Shown here: piece by piece, positions 21,097 to 32,918 of the stretch
Position numbering within the stretch: the stretch's first letter is position 1
How the letters are laid out: each line of letters begins with the position of its first letter
Assembly (NCBI GenBank): GCA_023512835.1
Contig: CM042092.1
Span: 27,539,543 to 27,603,542 of the forward strand
Direction: 5' to 3'
Source of the DNA: Taxillus chinensis
Taxonomy: Eukaryota > Streptophyta > Magnoliopsida > Santalales > Loranthaceae
DNA length: 64,000 nt
Made by a program: the position numbers and the translations under genes
The notes under the pieces: generated by a model
Database searches by the model: none
The model's input: the letters and a program-made list of their open reading frames with translations, nothing else
What the model was told of the DNA's origin: nothing

Positions 21097-22413
21097 TGTT
21101 GGATCGAATCTAGAATTTGAATGATGCGGATAAAACTCTAAATAATTTAATTTGAGATCTTTCAATGTCTATTCTAAATTTTTACTGAAGATAAGTTAAA
21201 ATTAAAGCTACACTCGTGAATGTAAAGCTAAGGACAGGATATATAATCCTGTTATGGATCATTTTGAGTATCGTCAATCGATTTGGTAAATAACTAAGTC
21301 ATCACAAGATACCGAGTAAGGATTACTAGCGTGGATTAAGTACTAAAAGACACGGGAATAAGGGATCCAAGTCTTTACTCAAATGGACTAAGTCATGAAA
21401 ACACGGAACAAGAATCTTACTCTACAACTCGCGGAGTAAGAGAGTGCTAATGCGGAATAAGGAACTAAATCTTCCACTCACGTGGACTAAGGACAAGAAA
21501 AAGGAGAGTAAGAAATTCAAGTCTTATACTCAAGCGCAATAAGGAATGACTTGTGCGGAATAAGGACGAGTCTTTATTTGCACCGAATAAGGTAATGAGA
21601 TGCGGAGTAGGCCATCCAAGCCGACGTTCGACGTTCTCGAACGAATAAGGAAGCGCAGACACCAAGTAAGGAATTCGAGTACTTTACTAATGCGGAGTAA
21701 GGAACCTTGCGACGAAATAAGGATCCGAGTATCTAGTTGACACTGAATAAGCAACTACTAACACAAAGTATGGATCTGAGCACTCCTCGAAACAGAGTAA
21801 GGAATCTTGCGATCGAGTAAGATGATATTGCTCCAACTACCTTTCTTGTCATTTCATGCATTCAATCACGTTCGGCTCATTTGTATTCAGATATATTTTT
21901 TTTTGAACATTTATATTATCTTACACGTAGATCACATGGAGGCGTGGACAAAGCTATTAATGCAATTGAAATCATGTGAAGCAATTCAATACACTTATAC
22001 TTCCAATATCTTGAACTCCACATCCTCAGCAATTATAGCAGATGTATTTTTCGAGAAGTCTTCAAGGCTATACATTACCCGGAAAATTCAGTTCCAAGAA
22101 TGTCTTCTATGGATGTATATATATATTGAGTTGTATACACATATGTGCATGCGTAAAAATATACTTTGGCTAGTGTGTGCGTAAATTGTAAAAGAGTGAT
22201 ATTTTTTCAATAGATTTAAAGCTAGTGAAAACGGCTTCATCTACTATACAATTTGTTGTGATTATCTTTTGATAATAATATAAATTACTTTCATTATCTG
22301 GTTATTTTCCGTATTGATTTTATCTCTTAACCAGATTAAGTGTAACGCCAAAAAAGTGAGAAAGAGTTTTAAAAAAGCCTATTCACCCCCCTCTAGGCTC
22401 TCCAGGACCAACA
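21097..22413 (+). repeat. Lone Copia LTR, same superfamily as the plus SIRE-like element
   Basis: It starts TGTTGGATCGAATC and ends CCCCCCTCTAGGCTC...CCAACA, like the LTR at 39355-40652, and shares the block GGACAGGATATATAATCCTG. Its middle is a degenerate array of GGAGTAAGGAA-type units. The bases outside it (TTGAT and AATCC) do not match, so no TSD is visible and it may be either a solo LTR of older age or one half of a rearrangement. No primer-binding site follows it. Confidence 0.8.
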
Positions 22414-22754
22414 AATCCTTAATTCTAATATAATATTAGAGTAAGTTGTGTTTTTTACTCATGATATTCATCCCATGAAAGTGTATTTTTAATATTTCGC
22501 CTTATCTATGTTTTTCGATCATATATATCATTCACCTTGTCATTTGAGGAAAGTGTATCGAATCTCACATTAGAAAAGTTATCACTTAAGTAGATTCTAA
22601 TATAGAATTAAAGGTAGCTTCTTCTATTACCAATTGATTTTAGAATATTGATATTTGAATTCTAATAATTATCGAAATTAAGTTTATCAAGAATCATTTT
22701 AACATCATAATGTTCTACTGTTGTCCTCCATTTGCAATTCTCAAGCGAAAAGTA
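22414..22754. other. AT-rich host DNA between two Copia LTRs
   Basis: No gene seen. The phrase TCTAATATAGAATTAAAGGTAGCTTCTTC resembles the host sequence just left of the LTR at 21050-21090, so this may be a diverged local duplication. Confidence 0.5.
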
Positions 22755-22759
22755 CTAAT
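22755..22759. repeat. Left TSD of the minus Copia element (CTAAT)
   Basis: Matches 61793-61797, 39 kb away, beyond all nested insertions. Confidence 0.85.
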
Positions 22760-24670
22760 TATAGGTCCCAAAGTGAGTCTTGAGGGAGGGTGAATAGACT
22801 TTCTTCGTGCGCGGAAGCTAGACTGTTAGCTGGTTTGTGATTCTTCTATGAATAACTTTGATGAAAGTATTAATTGAGAAGATGACAATCTAGAATGAGA
22901 GTGATAATGAGAGTTATAATGAACTATCAGACAAGTCTAAAATGTGAGTAAATGCTCTTTGCTAAACAGATCTCAGATGTAAAAGAAATGATCTATGATA
23001 GTCTGGATTGTGGAAAACAACACAGAGATTAGACTCGATGATAGTGCTAGATCTTTGATGAACAAGAGTTTGTGATTAATCAAAAGGATTATTCTTGTTC
23101 AGATCAACACAGCGCATAACACTTAGAATTTTTCTCTCAGAGTCTCTCTCTAGCGTTGGAACTCTCGTATACAATTCTGTAAAATATTATTTCTTTAACG
23201 TGTGTTAGAATCCTATATCTTGTGTTCTGTGTGTTCCACGCTTTTTGAGAAAGAGGTTAGACTCACATTTTTGTCGTTAAGTGTGTGAGAGATATATTTT
23301 AAGGTTATAGTGCTAGTGCGCCTTGTTGTCTATCCCGACGCGTCGACTTCCTGCCATCGAAAATGCGGAAGTACAGGAGATGGGTGATCTGCTCTGATCT
23401 GCAGATCTGTTGTCCATACTGTATATTTGCATGCCCATACTAACGTAGTTGGTCTTGATCGTTCATCTGTTGTGGTGGTTGGTAGTAATTAATGCGAGAT
23501 TAAATGCGCTCAACTGCTCAGAACGGCGCAGGCTTACTCTACAAACCCTAGCTGACAATATCACTAAGTTGGGATACTTAGGGTATATTTAACGTTGCGG
23601 ATTCGCCTCGAAGGTGGGTGCTTCGTAGGTTTGGTGACTCGAAGATTTTGGGTAAAGCCTGTAGAAGTTGTGGAATTTTGTTTTAGGCTTTACGGTGTTA
23701 ATTTCGCGAGTCAACGACTCATATATCTTCGAGTTTTCGAGGCTAGAGTTCAGGTTAGATTAGGTCTTTTGTGTCATTCTATTAACTGTACGTCTACGAC
23801 TCACTCAATTAACTGTACGTCTATGACTCTCCTAATGGCTCTTAGAGTGACTTCTTCGTAGTGCACCTAATCTACCCGTTGTTATAGCCGCGAGTCTACC
23901 ACCCTAACTCGTGGGTCTATGACCTTCGGGTTTCTCGGTTTACTTTACTTAACTAAGAGGCTCTTTGATCATCAATGGGTCAGAGTGACCATAGGATTAT
24001 TGACTTTACGAGTCTTCGACCCTGAAAATCTTCGACTCTACGAGTCTTAGACTTTGCACTTACTTTCTTAGTCTTTCGCAGTTGCTCATAAACTGAGTCT
24101 CTGTATTCTTCAAGCCTTCGACTCGACGGCTTCGACCCTTCAGCTATAACTCTCAGCCCTCAAGATCTCCAAGTCTGTGACGTCTGCCAATTTTCTTAAA
24201 TTAACTGTATCTGTTTCTATGACCCTTGAGTCTACGACTCTATGAGTCTTTGAGTTACAGTTTCAATTTTGTTTGCCAGTCTTAATTGCATTGACTCTTC
24301 GACCTTCGACCTACGAGTCTGCGAGTCTCTATTTTGATTCTTAACAGGTTTTAAGGCTTCGACTCTACGACACTTGAGTCTATGAGTCTGGCGCTACTTT
24401 AAGTTCTGTTAATTGACTTAAGTGTTTTTAGGGACTCTATAGTTCTACGGGCTTCGAGTCTTCGAGTCATTTAAAGTTAGTTACTATTCTTTAGAATTCT
24501 TCGACTCTACGAGTCTCTGAATTTATCATCACTTGCAGTAATGCTCTCTTTTCCTCACTTCGACTCTACGACCTTCGACCCTGGATCTACGAGTCGCAAT
24601 GTGCTCTGTCGCAACTTTTCTTCGAGTCTCTAGACTCTATGAGTCTACGAGCCTCTTGCCAATATGTCCT
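22760..24670 (-). repeat. 3' LTR of the minus Copia element, U3 end deleted
   Basis: It aligns along its length with 51963-53787 plus 61630-61681 (for example GTGCGCGGAAGCTAGACTG and GCTGGTTTGTGATTCTTCTA). The match stops after TATGTCCT at 24670, where gypsy-3 LTR sequence starts; about 111 bases present in the other copy (61682-61792) are missing. The terminal TGTA has become TATA. Confidence 0.88.
23600..24665. repeat. Degenerate GACTC/GAGTC palindromic array in Copia LTR
   Basis: The phrase CTTCGACTCTACGAGTCT and variants recur dozens of times. The unit pairs TTCGA with GACTCTACGAGTC, itself a palindrome. The same array is in the 5' LTR at 52800-53780 and 61636-61745. It lies in U3, upstream of the expected promoter. 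Confidence 0.85.
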
Positions 24671-24752
24671 TTGTTGTGAGGTGTAGTGTCCTGTGTGAGC
24701 ATGTTGTATCTTGCCCCCTTGACTCCTCGGGTTGGAAATCCGGGGCGTGACA
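24671..24752 (+). repeat. gypsy-3 5' LTR remnant (U5 end)
   Basis: TTGTTGTGAGGTGTAGTGTC and the following bases match the 3' LTR at 30981-31097, apart from about 37 bases missing after TTGCCCCCTT. It ends CGGGGCGTGACA. Confidence 0.85.
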
Positions 24753-24755
24753 GTA

Positions 24756-24767
24756 TGGTATCAGAGC
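24756..24767 (+). other. Primer-binding site of gypsy-3
   Basis: TGGTATCAGAGC, the exact plant initiator-Met tRNA complement, three bases after the LTR. Confidence 0.9.
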
Positions 24768-25430
24768 ATGGTCTAGTTGGCCTAGGGTAGTGGGCGGACT
24801 TAGTTATCTCGAGTCCTTTGGAGGAGCCTGGAGGGACGTGCCTGATCAACATAGTCCTCTTGGAGCCTCTAAGGTGTACTAGGGGTAGTCCAGTCTTGTG
24901 ATAGGATTTGCATACATTGGCATTAGGGCACTAGTTGCATTTGTTGTTTATATATGAATGTATGGATAACTGTGGGAATGTTTTAAATGAAAAAAAAAAA
25001 TTAATTGTGCAACTATGATATATTGTGACAACTTAAGCATGACTACAAAGAAAAGAATGTGTGGTATGGAATTTGTGTACTAGTGGACTTGTGCAATGTG
25101 AACGAACTACATAGATATAATACTGTTGATATTCTGAAAATGATTAGGTGAGATATGTGAATGCTTAAGTGTGTGCCTTTGTATGGTATTGTGTGGAATA
25201 AGTAATGTGGTGTTCAAAACGATGAGATATTCACTTGAGTATAAATGATATGTGCAATGTGAAAGTGTGAACTTATATAGTCTGTGAAATGTGAATCTGC
25301 GAATCTGTGTGGTGATAATGTGTGTTTTGAGATTAGTTATAGCTCCAAATGCCTAGTCGGTAATGGTATTAAGAGCGTTGAGTGTTAACCTGGAGCGCTA
25401 CCTCCTCGTGTACCTAGCCTCTGAAAAATT

Positions 25431-25890
25431 ATGACCCGTACGACAGAGGAGCCCGCCACCCAGGCTGGGTAAGTGGCAGAGCTGTAGGCTGTAAGTAATG
25501 ATCTTCACACGGCAGAGATTGGCATTTTAACCCTGATTATTCCAGAATTGAGGGATGAGATTCGATAACTGATTAAGAGCGAGGCACGCCGAGGGCGTTC
25601 AACCCACATCATTTGGAGGAGCTCGGATGAAGATCAATCAAGCATTGTTATCCTGATCGGCAAAAGGACCCCAAGAGGCGGACGGGGGCAATCGAGAAGA
25701 TGGCCACAAGTTTCAAGACGGGGTCAATCCCCCAACAAATCAATTTAAGACCGGGTGCTTAAAGGGTTGTTCTTGCTTTGTGGACAACCGGGACTTTGGA
25801 AAAGAGGGTGTAGCAAGAAGCGATACCGGTGCCGCATTTGTGGAAAGGTAGGACATCTCTGACCGATCCTATTTTGGTAAAGCAAGGCAT
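25431..25890 (+). pseudogene. gypsy-3 gag relic
   Basis: The ATG at 25431 opens a short MTRTTEEPATQAG peptide ending at TAA (25470). Two zinc-knuckle relics follow: Cys-rich sequence near 25770-25815, and CRICGKVGHL at 25830-25859, followed by a stop before its last Cys. The gag core between is unrecognisable. Confidence 0.6.
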
Positions 25891-28231
25891 GGTACTAGAA
25901 GACTAGCTCGGCGAGCAAGGCATGGGGCCGAGTTTCTAGCAATTTAATTAAGACGTTTGTGATAGAGGGGTGTTCTCGTTGAGAGGACTCTTGAGCCACG
26001 CTTTATGTTAGGTGAGGCTTAGAAGGTCGTTTGTGTTACCGTTTCGAAATGGACGTGGTGAGTGACCTACTAGAAAAAAATAAATAAATAAATAAATAAA
26101 ATATATATATATATATATATATATAAACATAAATAAATGTATGATACCAAATGAATAATGAATTACTAATAGTTATGATAATAAATAGTTGTTGTAAAGA
26201 GTTTGATGGTTTAAATGTGGTCTAAAGTGTTAACCGTATCTTTGTGTGGTAGCCATTTTGGCAACCTTGACTAATAGAAGTATGTTTTTATTTGGATGGA
26301 GGTATGGGTAGAAGTGCCACCTGGGAGGGATGTTTTTTTTTTTGGTAACCTTTCCCGGATTGGGGTTGAGGGAGGAGCTTGCCCTTAGTATACCTCACTC
26401 CTTGCATCATTGAGATTTAAATTGGTTGGTGAGGGTGGTATGTGATTTTAAGGTTCTTGTGGGGGTCTGGTGGAGACGGCTGCAAGTTCTCAGGTGGCCA
26501 AATGTTGACCACGAGTCATGCTTGTGGTGTGTGAGGGACCTTTAGTGATGTTCATAGGATATGTTGTGAAATAGGTATGCACATGTGTAAAATGTGAAGT
26601 GTTCTGGAATTCAACTATCGGGCCGAGAGTGGATTTACAAAATCGTGCCCAGTGAATCCAATCGGTGCAACTGGGTGAGCGATTGAGATTGGGCAGGCCT
26701 TGTTCGGATTTTTTCCCACATTTGGGAGACATCTCCCGAGGGGTTGAGGATGTACTTCGGTGGTAGGACCATTCCCTTAATCCATGTCTTGTAGGCAATG
26801 GGCTTAAAAGAGGCAAGGAGGTGGGAGGCTATTATGTTCTCTCTTACATGTGTTCCGCACTGTAATTTATTTCATGTGTTTTGGTTGCTTTGTTTTGTTG
26901 CAAGTGTTACATATGTGCTATAGGTGTATAGTAGAGTTCTTATGTGTGGGTATCATGGCATCCATATGTAAAGGAGTAGGAGGTGATGCATTAGTATAAT
27001 ATATGTGGTGTGGGAATGAAGAAGAGTGTTGATGCACCGAGAAAAAGAGTTGTTTGATTTCTCGAGTTGAGTCGGTTGTAACGGTTTGCTAGGACGGGGT
27101 ATTAGTGCTACTTCTTGGGGGAGAGATTTATGTCGGGCGGATATCAAATGGTGTATGCATTAGAGCGGTGGTGGTAGGCGAATGACCTACATATGTCCTC
27201 CTTGAAAACTTTTCTTGTGCAGTAACACGCGGTAAGTGAGATGGTTCACGCCATCGAGGTGTTTGTATTTGGGAGCTACATGAAAGTCCCGAATCAGGAG
27301 TTTGCATGCCTTGTTTCCTGTGCCTACCCGGAGAAATTGCAGTGATCACATTAAGCTTAGGCTAAAGGCTGAGTATTTCTTGGTCCATTTGAGTGTTTTG
27401 TTGGTGTGTTGAGATAGAACGTGATGGTTGGTGTAGCGGAGTTAGTGGTTCATGAGGTGGAGTATGTCCTGGAGGCAAGGGATTCCCTTGTGACCTGTGA
27501 GTGGTGACACAGAGGATTCCGTTGTTGTCATGTTGCAGGTAGGAGAGTTTTCCAGGGGTGGAGAGAACTATGTTGTTGGTACCTACCCATCGTCAAAGGA
27601 TTCCTATCGCATGGAATGTCTGGTTGATCGAGTAAGGCGTTATCACTTGGGTTGTAACATAAGCCTCGGTTAGTGAAGGCTGTGTGGGACCTTGGTGGAT
27701 CCCTATTTGACCATAGTCGAGAGAGGTGTTATTTGTGTAGCATTCTAGTTCATGGGATTCTTTAGTAGATTCTCAACGTTGGTGACCTGGTGTTAGCCCG
27801 ATAGTAGTTTTTGGTCTTGTCGTGGTTGTGTATAGTCCTGAATTTGTCATCCTTGGACTCCATTGGGCGTCATGTTGACCGTAACCGAATGGAAACTTCA
27901 TCCTAGTATAGCTATGTCCTGGATTGTAAGCTGTGGACAGCCATCATTGGTGTTGGTTGGTGTTAATGTGCCTTGCTAACGGATGTATTCCTCGGATCCC
28001 TAAGCTTTTTTGCGTTAGCGTGAGGGGATTCAGCTATGATGCAGGGTCTTGTGGTGATATCCCTATGTGGGACTCGTGATTGTGGTTTACATCATGCTCT
28101 TATCCCGTTTGTTTGTATTTCATTGTGACCTCATGGTGCTTGTTTGTAAGGGTGAGGTCTACATCTAGGGTGTGGTGCGTGATAAATTGTTGGTGTCCGT
28201 TGCATCTAATCTTAGTGGTGGGTTACTGTTG
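25891..28231 (+). other. gypsy-3 interior, decayed beyond recognition
   Basis: No pol motif (protease DTG, reverse transcriptase DD box, integrase core) could be found in any frame. An A/T repeat lies at 26070-26126. The text is G/T-rich like the other gypsy interiors, so it is probably gag-pol relic and 3' untranslated sequence. Confidence 0.45.
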
Positions 28232-28236
28232 GGGTA
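28232..28236. repeat. Left TSD of X-family solo LTR (GGGTA)
   Basis: Matches 29731-29735. Confidence 0.9.
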
Positions 28237-29730
28237 TGACAGACAAGATTTTTAGCCTCTCTAAAAGAGCTAGCTAATGTCGTTAAATCTCTCTTCAAGA
28301 TAATAAATTCCCTAAGTTTGCACTAAAAGAATAGCGACAAGAAAGGGGTCGAACCCACCAGGGATTAACCTAGTTCTCTAGTTCTCAAATCAAATCACCC
28401 AATTACTCTTGTTCTATAAAATGTCTTGGCAAAAAGTTTTCTTTTTTAATCTAAAGATCTAATTTTTATTTGGTTTTCTCGAATAAACAAAGAAAGTAAA
28501 CTAATTTTAGGATTAAGATTCAAGGATTAAAAGCATCTAGGGTCACAATTTCACCTCCCTATGTTATCTCTCTTGGTTCATGGTATTAGGGTTGTCTGAT
28601 TGAAAACATGCTAAACATAAGCCAAGGACAACAAATGGTCATTGAGGTCCTTTTAAGAGTTGTATGCCCAGATGGTCATCTAAACACACAAACATGCAAA
28701 GCCAAGAAATCATACTTGCAAAAGGATAATGATCACACCAATCACAAATAAGTTATGAATCTCAATCCGCCCAGGACTAGGGCTAAGAATATCAAGGTGT
28801 ACATCCAAAGATAGAATTAAGAACAGTTCATAAAACATGCAAAACTCAATCATCCAAACCCAATATTCATAAACACAAGAAAGCAACAAGGGGGCTACAT
28901 TGCTCCCCTAGATTAAAAGACTACTCACGCATGATTACAAGCAAAACCATAGCAGAAAAGCTAAACATCTTCTTCTTGATCACGCGCACAAAGAAAGCTT
29001 CAAATCCAGGCTCCAAAATCCGCGACGAGTGCGACGTGCTTCTCTAGGTCAAGGAGCACCTCCAAGTCGTGGAGCCTCTCTCTCTCTCTCTAAAACGTGT
29101 AGGGGGGTTAGGTATTGGCTAGCAAGGGGCGTGGAGCTCTTATTTATAGAGTTTGGATGGGCCTTGAGGTGTGTACCTAGCCCACTTATCAAAACGGCGT
29201 AGTTTTGATAAGTAACACTCGAAACATTAAAAACTCTATCTTCCATCCACAATTTGGACTTGGGCCTTTAGGAACAAATGATCGGCATGGAAAAACGATT
29301 GGATCGGTCCAAAAATATCTCTGGGCCAATTTGCACGTGATATGGTGAATTCACGTGCACCTCCAAATCAGCTCAAACTTCTCCCCAAGCTTCCTTGCAT
29401 CATGTAGAGGCCTAAGAGGCAAAAATAGGCTTGCACGTGAATTGGGTGAATTCACGTTCAGCTCCAAATGCTCTGAAATTTCTGTGGTAGGTAGAGGACA
29501 TCATTCTAAGAAACTTTTGTTCTTGCACGCAAATTGTTTGAGGCCATCTACTATGTCAAAAGTGAGGTCCAAAATCTGCCAAAACAACCTTAAAAACGCA
29601 TGTATTTGCAAATAGCATCTTCTTAGGGGTTAGAGCAAATATATATGATATATGAAGCAATAAGGCTCTAATCATGCTCTTAAACATCCTAAATAAACAC
29701 TAGAATAACGGCATAAAATACACGTTATCA
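28237..29730 (-). repeat. Solo LTR of the element X family
   Basis: It starts TGACAGACAAGATTTTTAGC and ends CACGTTATCA on the plus strand, matching both element X LTRs over the full 1.5 kb. Perfect GGGTA duplications flank it, which shows a full insertion followed by LTR-LTR recombination. It carries the ACGT palindrome at 29188-29209 and the G-box U3 block at 29330-29600. Confidence 0.93.
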
Positions 29731-29735
29731 GGGTA
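29731..29735. repeat. Right TSD of X-family solo LTR (GGGTA)
   Basis: Matches 28232-28236. Confidence 0.9.
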
Positions 29736-29790
29736 CCTTTAATTGGGGAGTGTTGGTTGTTAGAGAGTGTAATGAGCTCAAGTGGGAGCA

Positions 29791-31097
29791 TGTAGAGGCT
29801 ACGTGTGACAATGACCACGTACGGATTGTGGGTATTTTGTCCTGTGTGAAAGCGGAGTGGTTAGTTCATGTTTTATTTATCAAAACTACGTTGTTTTGAT
29901 GGTGTGTTTCATTTATCAAAACTATGTCGTTTTGATGGTGGGATTTCATTTATCAAAACTATGTCATTTTGATGGTGGGATTTCATTTATCAAAACTACG
30001 TCGTTTTGATAAGTGAGGTGTATATAAGGAGGAACTCTCTTTGTTTTAGGTTTAGGGTTTTTGTGGTCAGCCGCTGCAGCCGTCGCAGAGAGAGGGAGAT
30101 TGAGAGAGAGACAACTCCAGTTCGTGGCTGCCATTGTCATTCCCGTGGTTGGATAGCGTTAGGCGTGGAGGCAAGAGCGTGGAGGACACTTGCAAGGTAG
30201 GGGTTCTGTTGTTCCTTGAACCTATCCCAGGGCTTTGGCCTTGTGATAGGCAATGTAGTCGTTTGGTTATATATATATATATAAATATGTAAATTCATGT
30301 AGGTGTGATCTCCTATATGAATGTTGGCCTTCAATGGCGTGTTTTGCTTGGATGTATATATACACACATGTTAAGTGTTTGATATTATGCCTGTGAGGCC
30401 ATGCATGTTAAGTGTTTGATATTATGTCCGTGAGGCCACACATGTTATGTGTTTGATAATATGTCCGAATGATCACCCATATTATGTGTTTGAGATTAAA
30501 TCACTTACGGTTAAATCATTGGCCTAAAGAGGCGGTTAAATCACTTGCTTGAGGTGGTTAAAGTGTTAGCCTATGGGGCCGTGGAGCCTGTGTGGCCGGG
30601 GATGAGGTTGCGCCCGTTTGTGTGGTGTGTTTCCTTGCTATTTGTTTCTCGCCACATCATCGCACTGGTACATGCTCTCATATAGATGATAGGTGCATGG
30701 GATGGGTTGGGGGAGACTTAATCCCTACTTAGCCGTGGTTGCTCACCCCTCCTACTATAATGTGTTTTCTTTCAAGAACCTACGGGCGTTAGGTAGAATC
30801 CCAAGTTGGAAGACCGTATTTGCTTTACCGTTTCTTTTCACTTATGTTAATTTATGGTAATTGATGTAACCCCAGGTGGAGAGATATTGTAATGAGGAGT
30901 TTAATGTAATAAAAGCATGTTTGGACACGTTTGTAATGGTTTGAACTTAATAAATATATGATTTTGTCTCTCCCGAATATTTGTTGTGAGGTGTAGTGTC
31001 CTGTGTGAGCATGTTGTATCTTGCCCCCTTTATCCAAACTCAGGTAAAGGGAGGATCACGTTTCGGTCTCCTCGGGTTGGAAATTCGGGGCGTGACA
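29791..31097 (+). repeat. gypsy-3 3' LTR (left boundary approximate)
   Basis: The end (GGGGCGTGACA at 31097) and the TATA, telomere-like box, GA run and ATATAGGTGTGATCTCC blocks match the other gypsy LTRs. The start is taken at TGTAGAGG after a purine-rich AAGTGGGAGCA; a start at 29804 is also possible. Confidence 0.75.
29879..30027 (+). promoter_or_regulatory. Four ACGT palindromes upstream of TATA box, gypsy-3 LTR
   Basis: Copies at 29879-29900, 29915-29936, 29952-29973 and 29989-30010 share arms ATCAAAAC and (mostly) GTTTTGAT, with a spacing of 36-37 bases. TATATAA follows at 30021-30027. gypsy-1 and gypsy-2 have only two copies. Confidence 0.7.
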
Positions 31098-31348
31098 TTA
31101 TGTAATCATATTCACATCAATAAAAATCAGTTTATCAAAAAGGGTTCCTCTAGTAAAACAAAATCCAAAACTATTCGGAGTATCTCTCCCAAGAAAACCC
31201 AACTTAAAGAAGCATCTAATATGGAAAAGGCTAAGTCAACTTGGAAAGTTAAAGTTCCTAACAAAGTAAAATCCGGAATAGTTGACACTATTATTGCTTC
31301 TCCTAACGCCCAAAACAAGTTTGGGCACCAAAAGTGTAATCTGTTGTC
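31098..31348 (+). pseudogene. Plus Copia gag end
   Basis: A Lys/Ser-rich stretch (KKGSSSKTKSKT, STWKVKVPNKVKSGIV) leads up to the protease. It joins gypsy-3 directly at 31098. A frameshift lies near 31350. Confidence 0.6.
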
Positions 31349-31990
31349 TTGCAGGAGCATCTTTGGAATTCACTTCCATCCCACTTGAAGTCAAAGATCA
31401 ATCAAAGCAAGTGGATACTTGATAGCGGATGCTCCGGACATATGACGGGTGACGAGTCTTTACTAATCAATGTAAATGACAAATGTGGACCATCCGTAAC
31501 ATATGGAGACAATAGCAAAGGTAAGACTGTGGGGTATGGCACCTTAACCAACGGCTGTATATCAATTACCAAAGTTGCACTAGTCGAAGGTTTAAAGCAT
31601 AATTTGCTGAGTGTCAGTAATTTATTTGACAAGGGATTTACTGTAGCATTCATTTCAAACACCTGCACAGTTAGAGATAACTTATCCGGTGATATTAAGT
31701 TATCCGGATCAAGAGATGGGGACATATACTCAGTGGTCTTAAGAATTAATTCTTCTGACCCTATATGTTTCCTCACTACAGCATCACATGAAGAAAGTTG
31801 GCTATGGCACAAGCGTTGCGCACATTTAAATTTTAAGACTCTGTCTAAATTAGCGTCGCTTGATTTGGTTTCTGGTCTGCCTAAACATAAATTCTCCAGA
31901 GATACTCTCTGTCGAGAATGTCAACTTGGCAAACAGACCAAACATAGTTTTAATAGCAAATCAGTTAATTCAATAACTGCTCCCTTATAA
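31349..31990 (+). pseudogene. Plus Copia protease and integrase zinc domain
   Basis: The aspartic protease motif WILDSGCSGHMTG is at codons 22-34. Near codons 150-205 the GAG-pre-integrase zinc site shows LWHKRCAHLNF and CRECQLGKQTKHSF, giving the HHCC pattern. The frame stops at TAA (31988-31990), a few bases before the integrase core. Confidence 0.85.
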
Positions 31991-31999
31991 CTTCTTCAT

Positions 32000-32539
32000 A
32001 TGGACCTCTGTGGTCCCATTTCTGTCACTTCACTAGCTAGTGCGAGATATACCCTTGTGGTTATCGATGACTTCATCAGGTACACATGGGTGTTGTTCCT
32101 GAAGTCTAAGGATCAAACCTTTGAACACCTTGTTGATCTCTTCAACTGGATAAGCAACTCACAAGGACTGAGCATTAAATGCATCAGGAGTGATCATGGT
32201 ACAAAATTTGATTTTTCAAATATGAGGTCATATTGTTCTGAACAGGGCATTCAGCACGACTTCTCTGCGCCCAAAACTCCACAACAAAATGGGGTAACTG
32301 AGCGCAAGAATCGCACTTTAGTCGAGGTTGGTAGATCTATGTTAGCAGGGGCAAAGCTTCCTCTCAGTCTATGGGCCGAAGCTGTGTCCACTGCCTATTA
32401 CATTCAGAACAGAACTCTGATAAATAAAGTTACCATGAAAACACCCTATGAGATGTGGAGAGGACGAAGGCCCTCAATTTCACATTTTAGAGCTTTTGGG
32501 TGTACTTCCTACGTATTGAACAACGGCAAAGAACCCTAG
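32000..32539 (+). pseudogene. Plus Copia integrase core
   Basis: The catalytic triad is visible: Asp in MDLCGP, Asp in IRSDHGTKFDF, and Glu in the PQQNGVTERKNRT block. The conserved FGCTSYVLNNG region follows, and the frame ends at TAG (32537-32539). Integrase would insert the cDNA; here a substitution has cut it from the downstream part. Confidence 0.87.
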
Positions 32540-32918
32540 AATAAATTTGAACCAAAATTTGATGATGGGATATTTGTCGGATACTCACTACATAGTAAGG
32601 CTTATCGAATCTTTAATAGAAAACTTCTTAAAGTTGAAGAATCTATCCATGTGACTTTTGATGAAGCTAACCTGGATTGGTCAAAAGTTGGTTCTTCAAG
32701 TTCTAATGTGCAGGATCAGGACGACAACATCGACTATTCAAAGTTTATGAATGTTCCTATCACACATACTGACCAATCACATGGCACCAGTGAAGCACGA
32801 AGAAATGATTCGGATGATGCTACAGATGAATCAGACTCTGGATTTCCAATAAACTCCGGACACGGATATCCAAAATCCTGGAGTACCTTCAAGTCCGTCC
32901 GGACCAGTAAATACGGAA
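32540..32918 (+). pseudogene. Plus Copia integrase to reverse transcriptase linker
   Basis: It continues with FDDGIFVGYSLHSKAYRIFN and an acidic Ser/Asp-rich linker (32700-32960), normal for Copia pol between integrase and reverse transcriptase. A frameshift near 32935 separates it from the next block. Confidence 0.75.

Larger units (their letters stand above)
24671..31097 (+). mobile_element. gypsy-3: degraded Ty3/Gypsy element with truncated 5' LTR
   Basis: Only the last 82 bases of the 5' LTR remain, followed by a perfect primer-binding site. The internal region has lost every open frame, and an X-family solo LTR sits inside it. The 3' LTR ends GGGGCGTGACA at 31097. The left boundary is a deletion junction and not an LTR end, so no TSD is expected. 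Confidence 0.8.

Noticed and set aside
23600..24665. Possible centromeric or CRISPR-like satellite because of the repeated GACTCTACGAGTC motif
   Set aside because: Spacing is irregular, and the whole block is part of a Copia LTR present twice with known ends.
28232..31097. Treating the X-family LTR at 28237 as part of gypsy-3
   Set aside because: Perfect GGGTA duplications and full-length identity to element X LTRs show a separate insertion.
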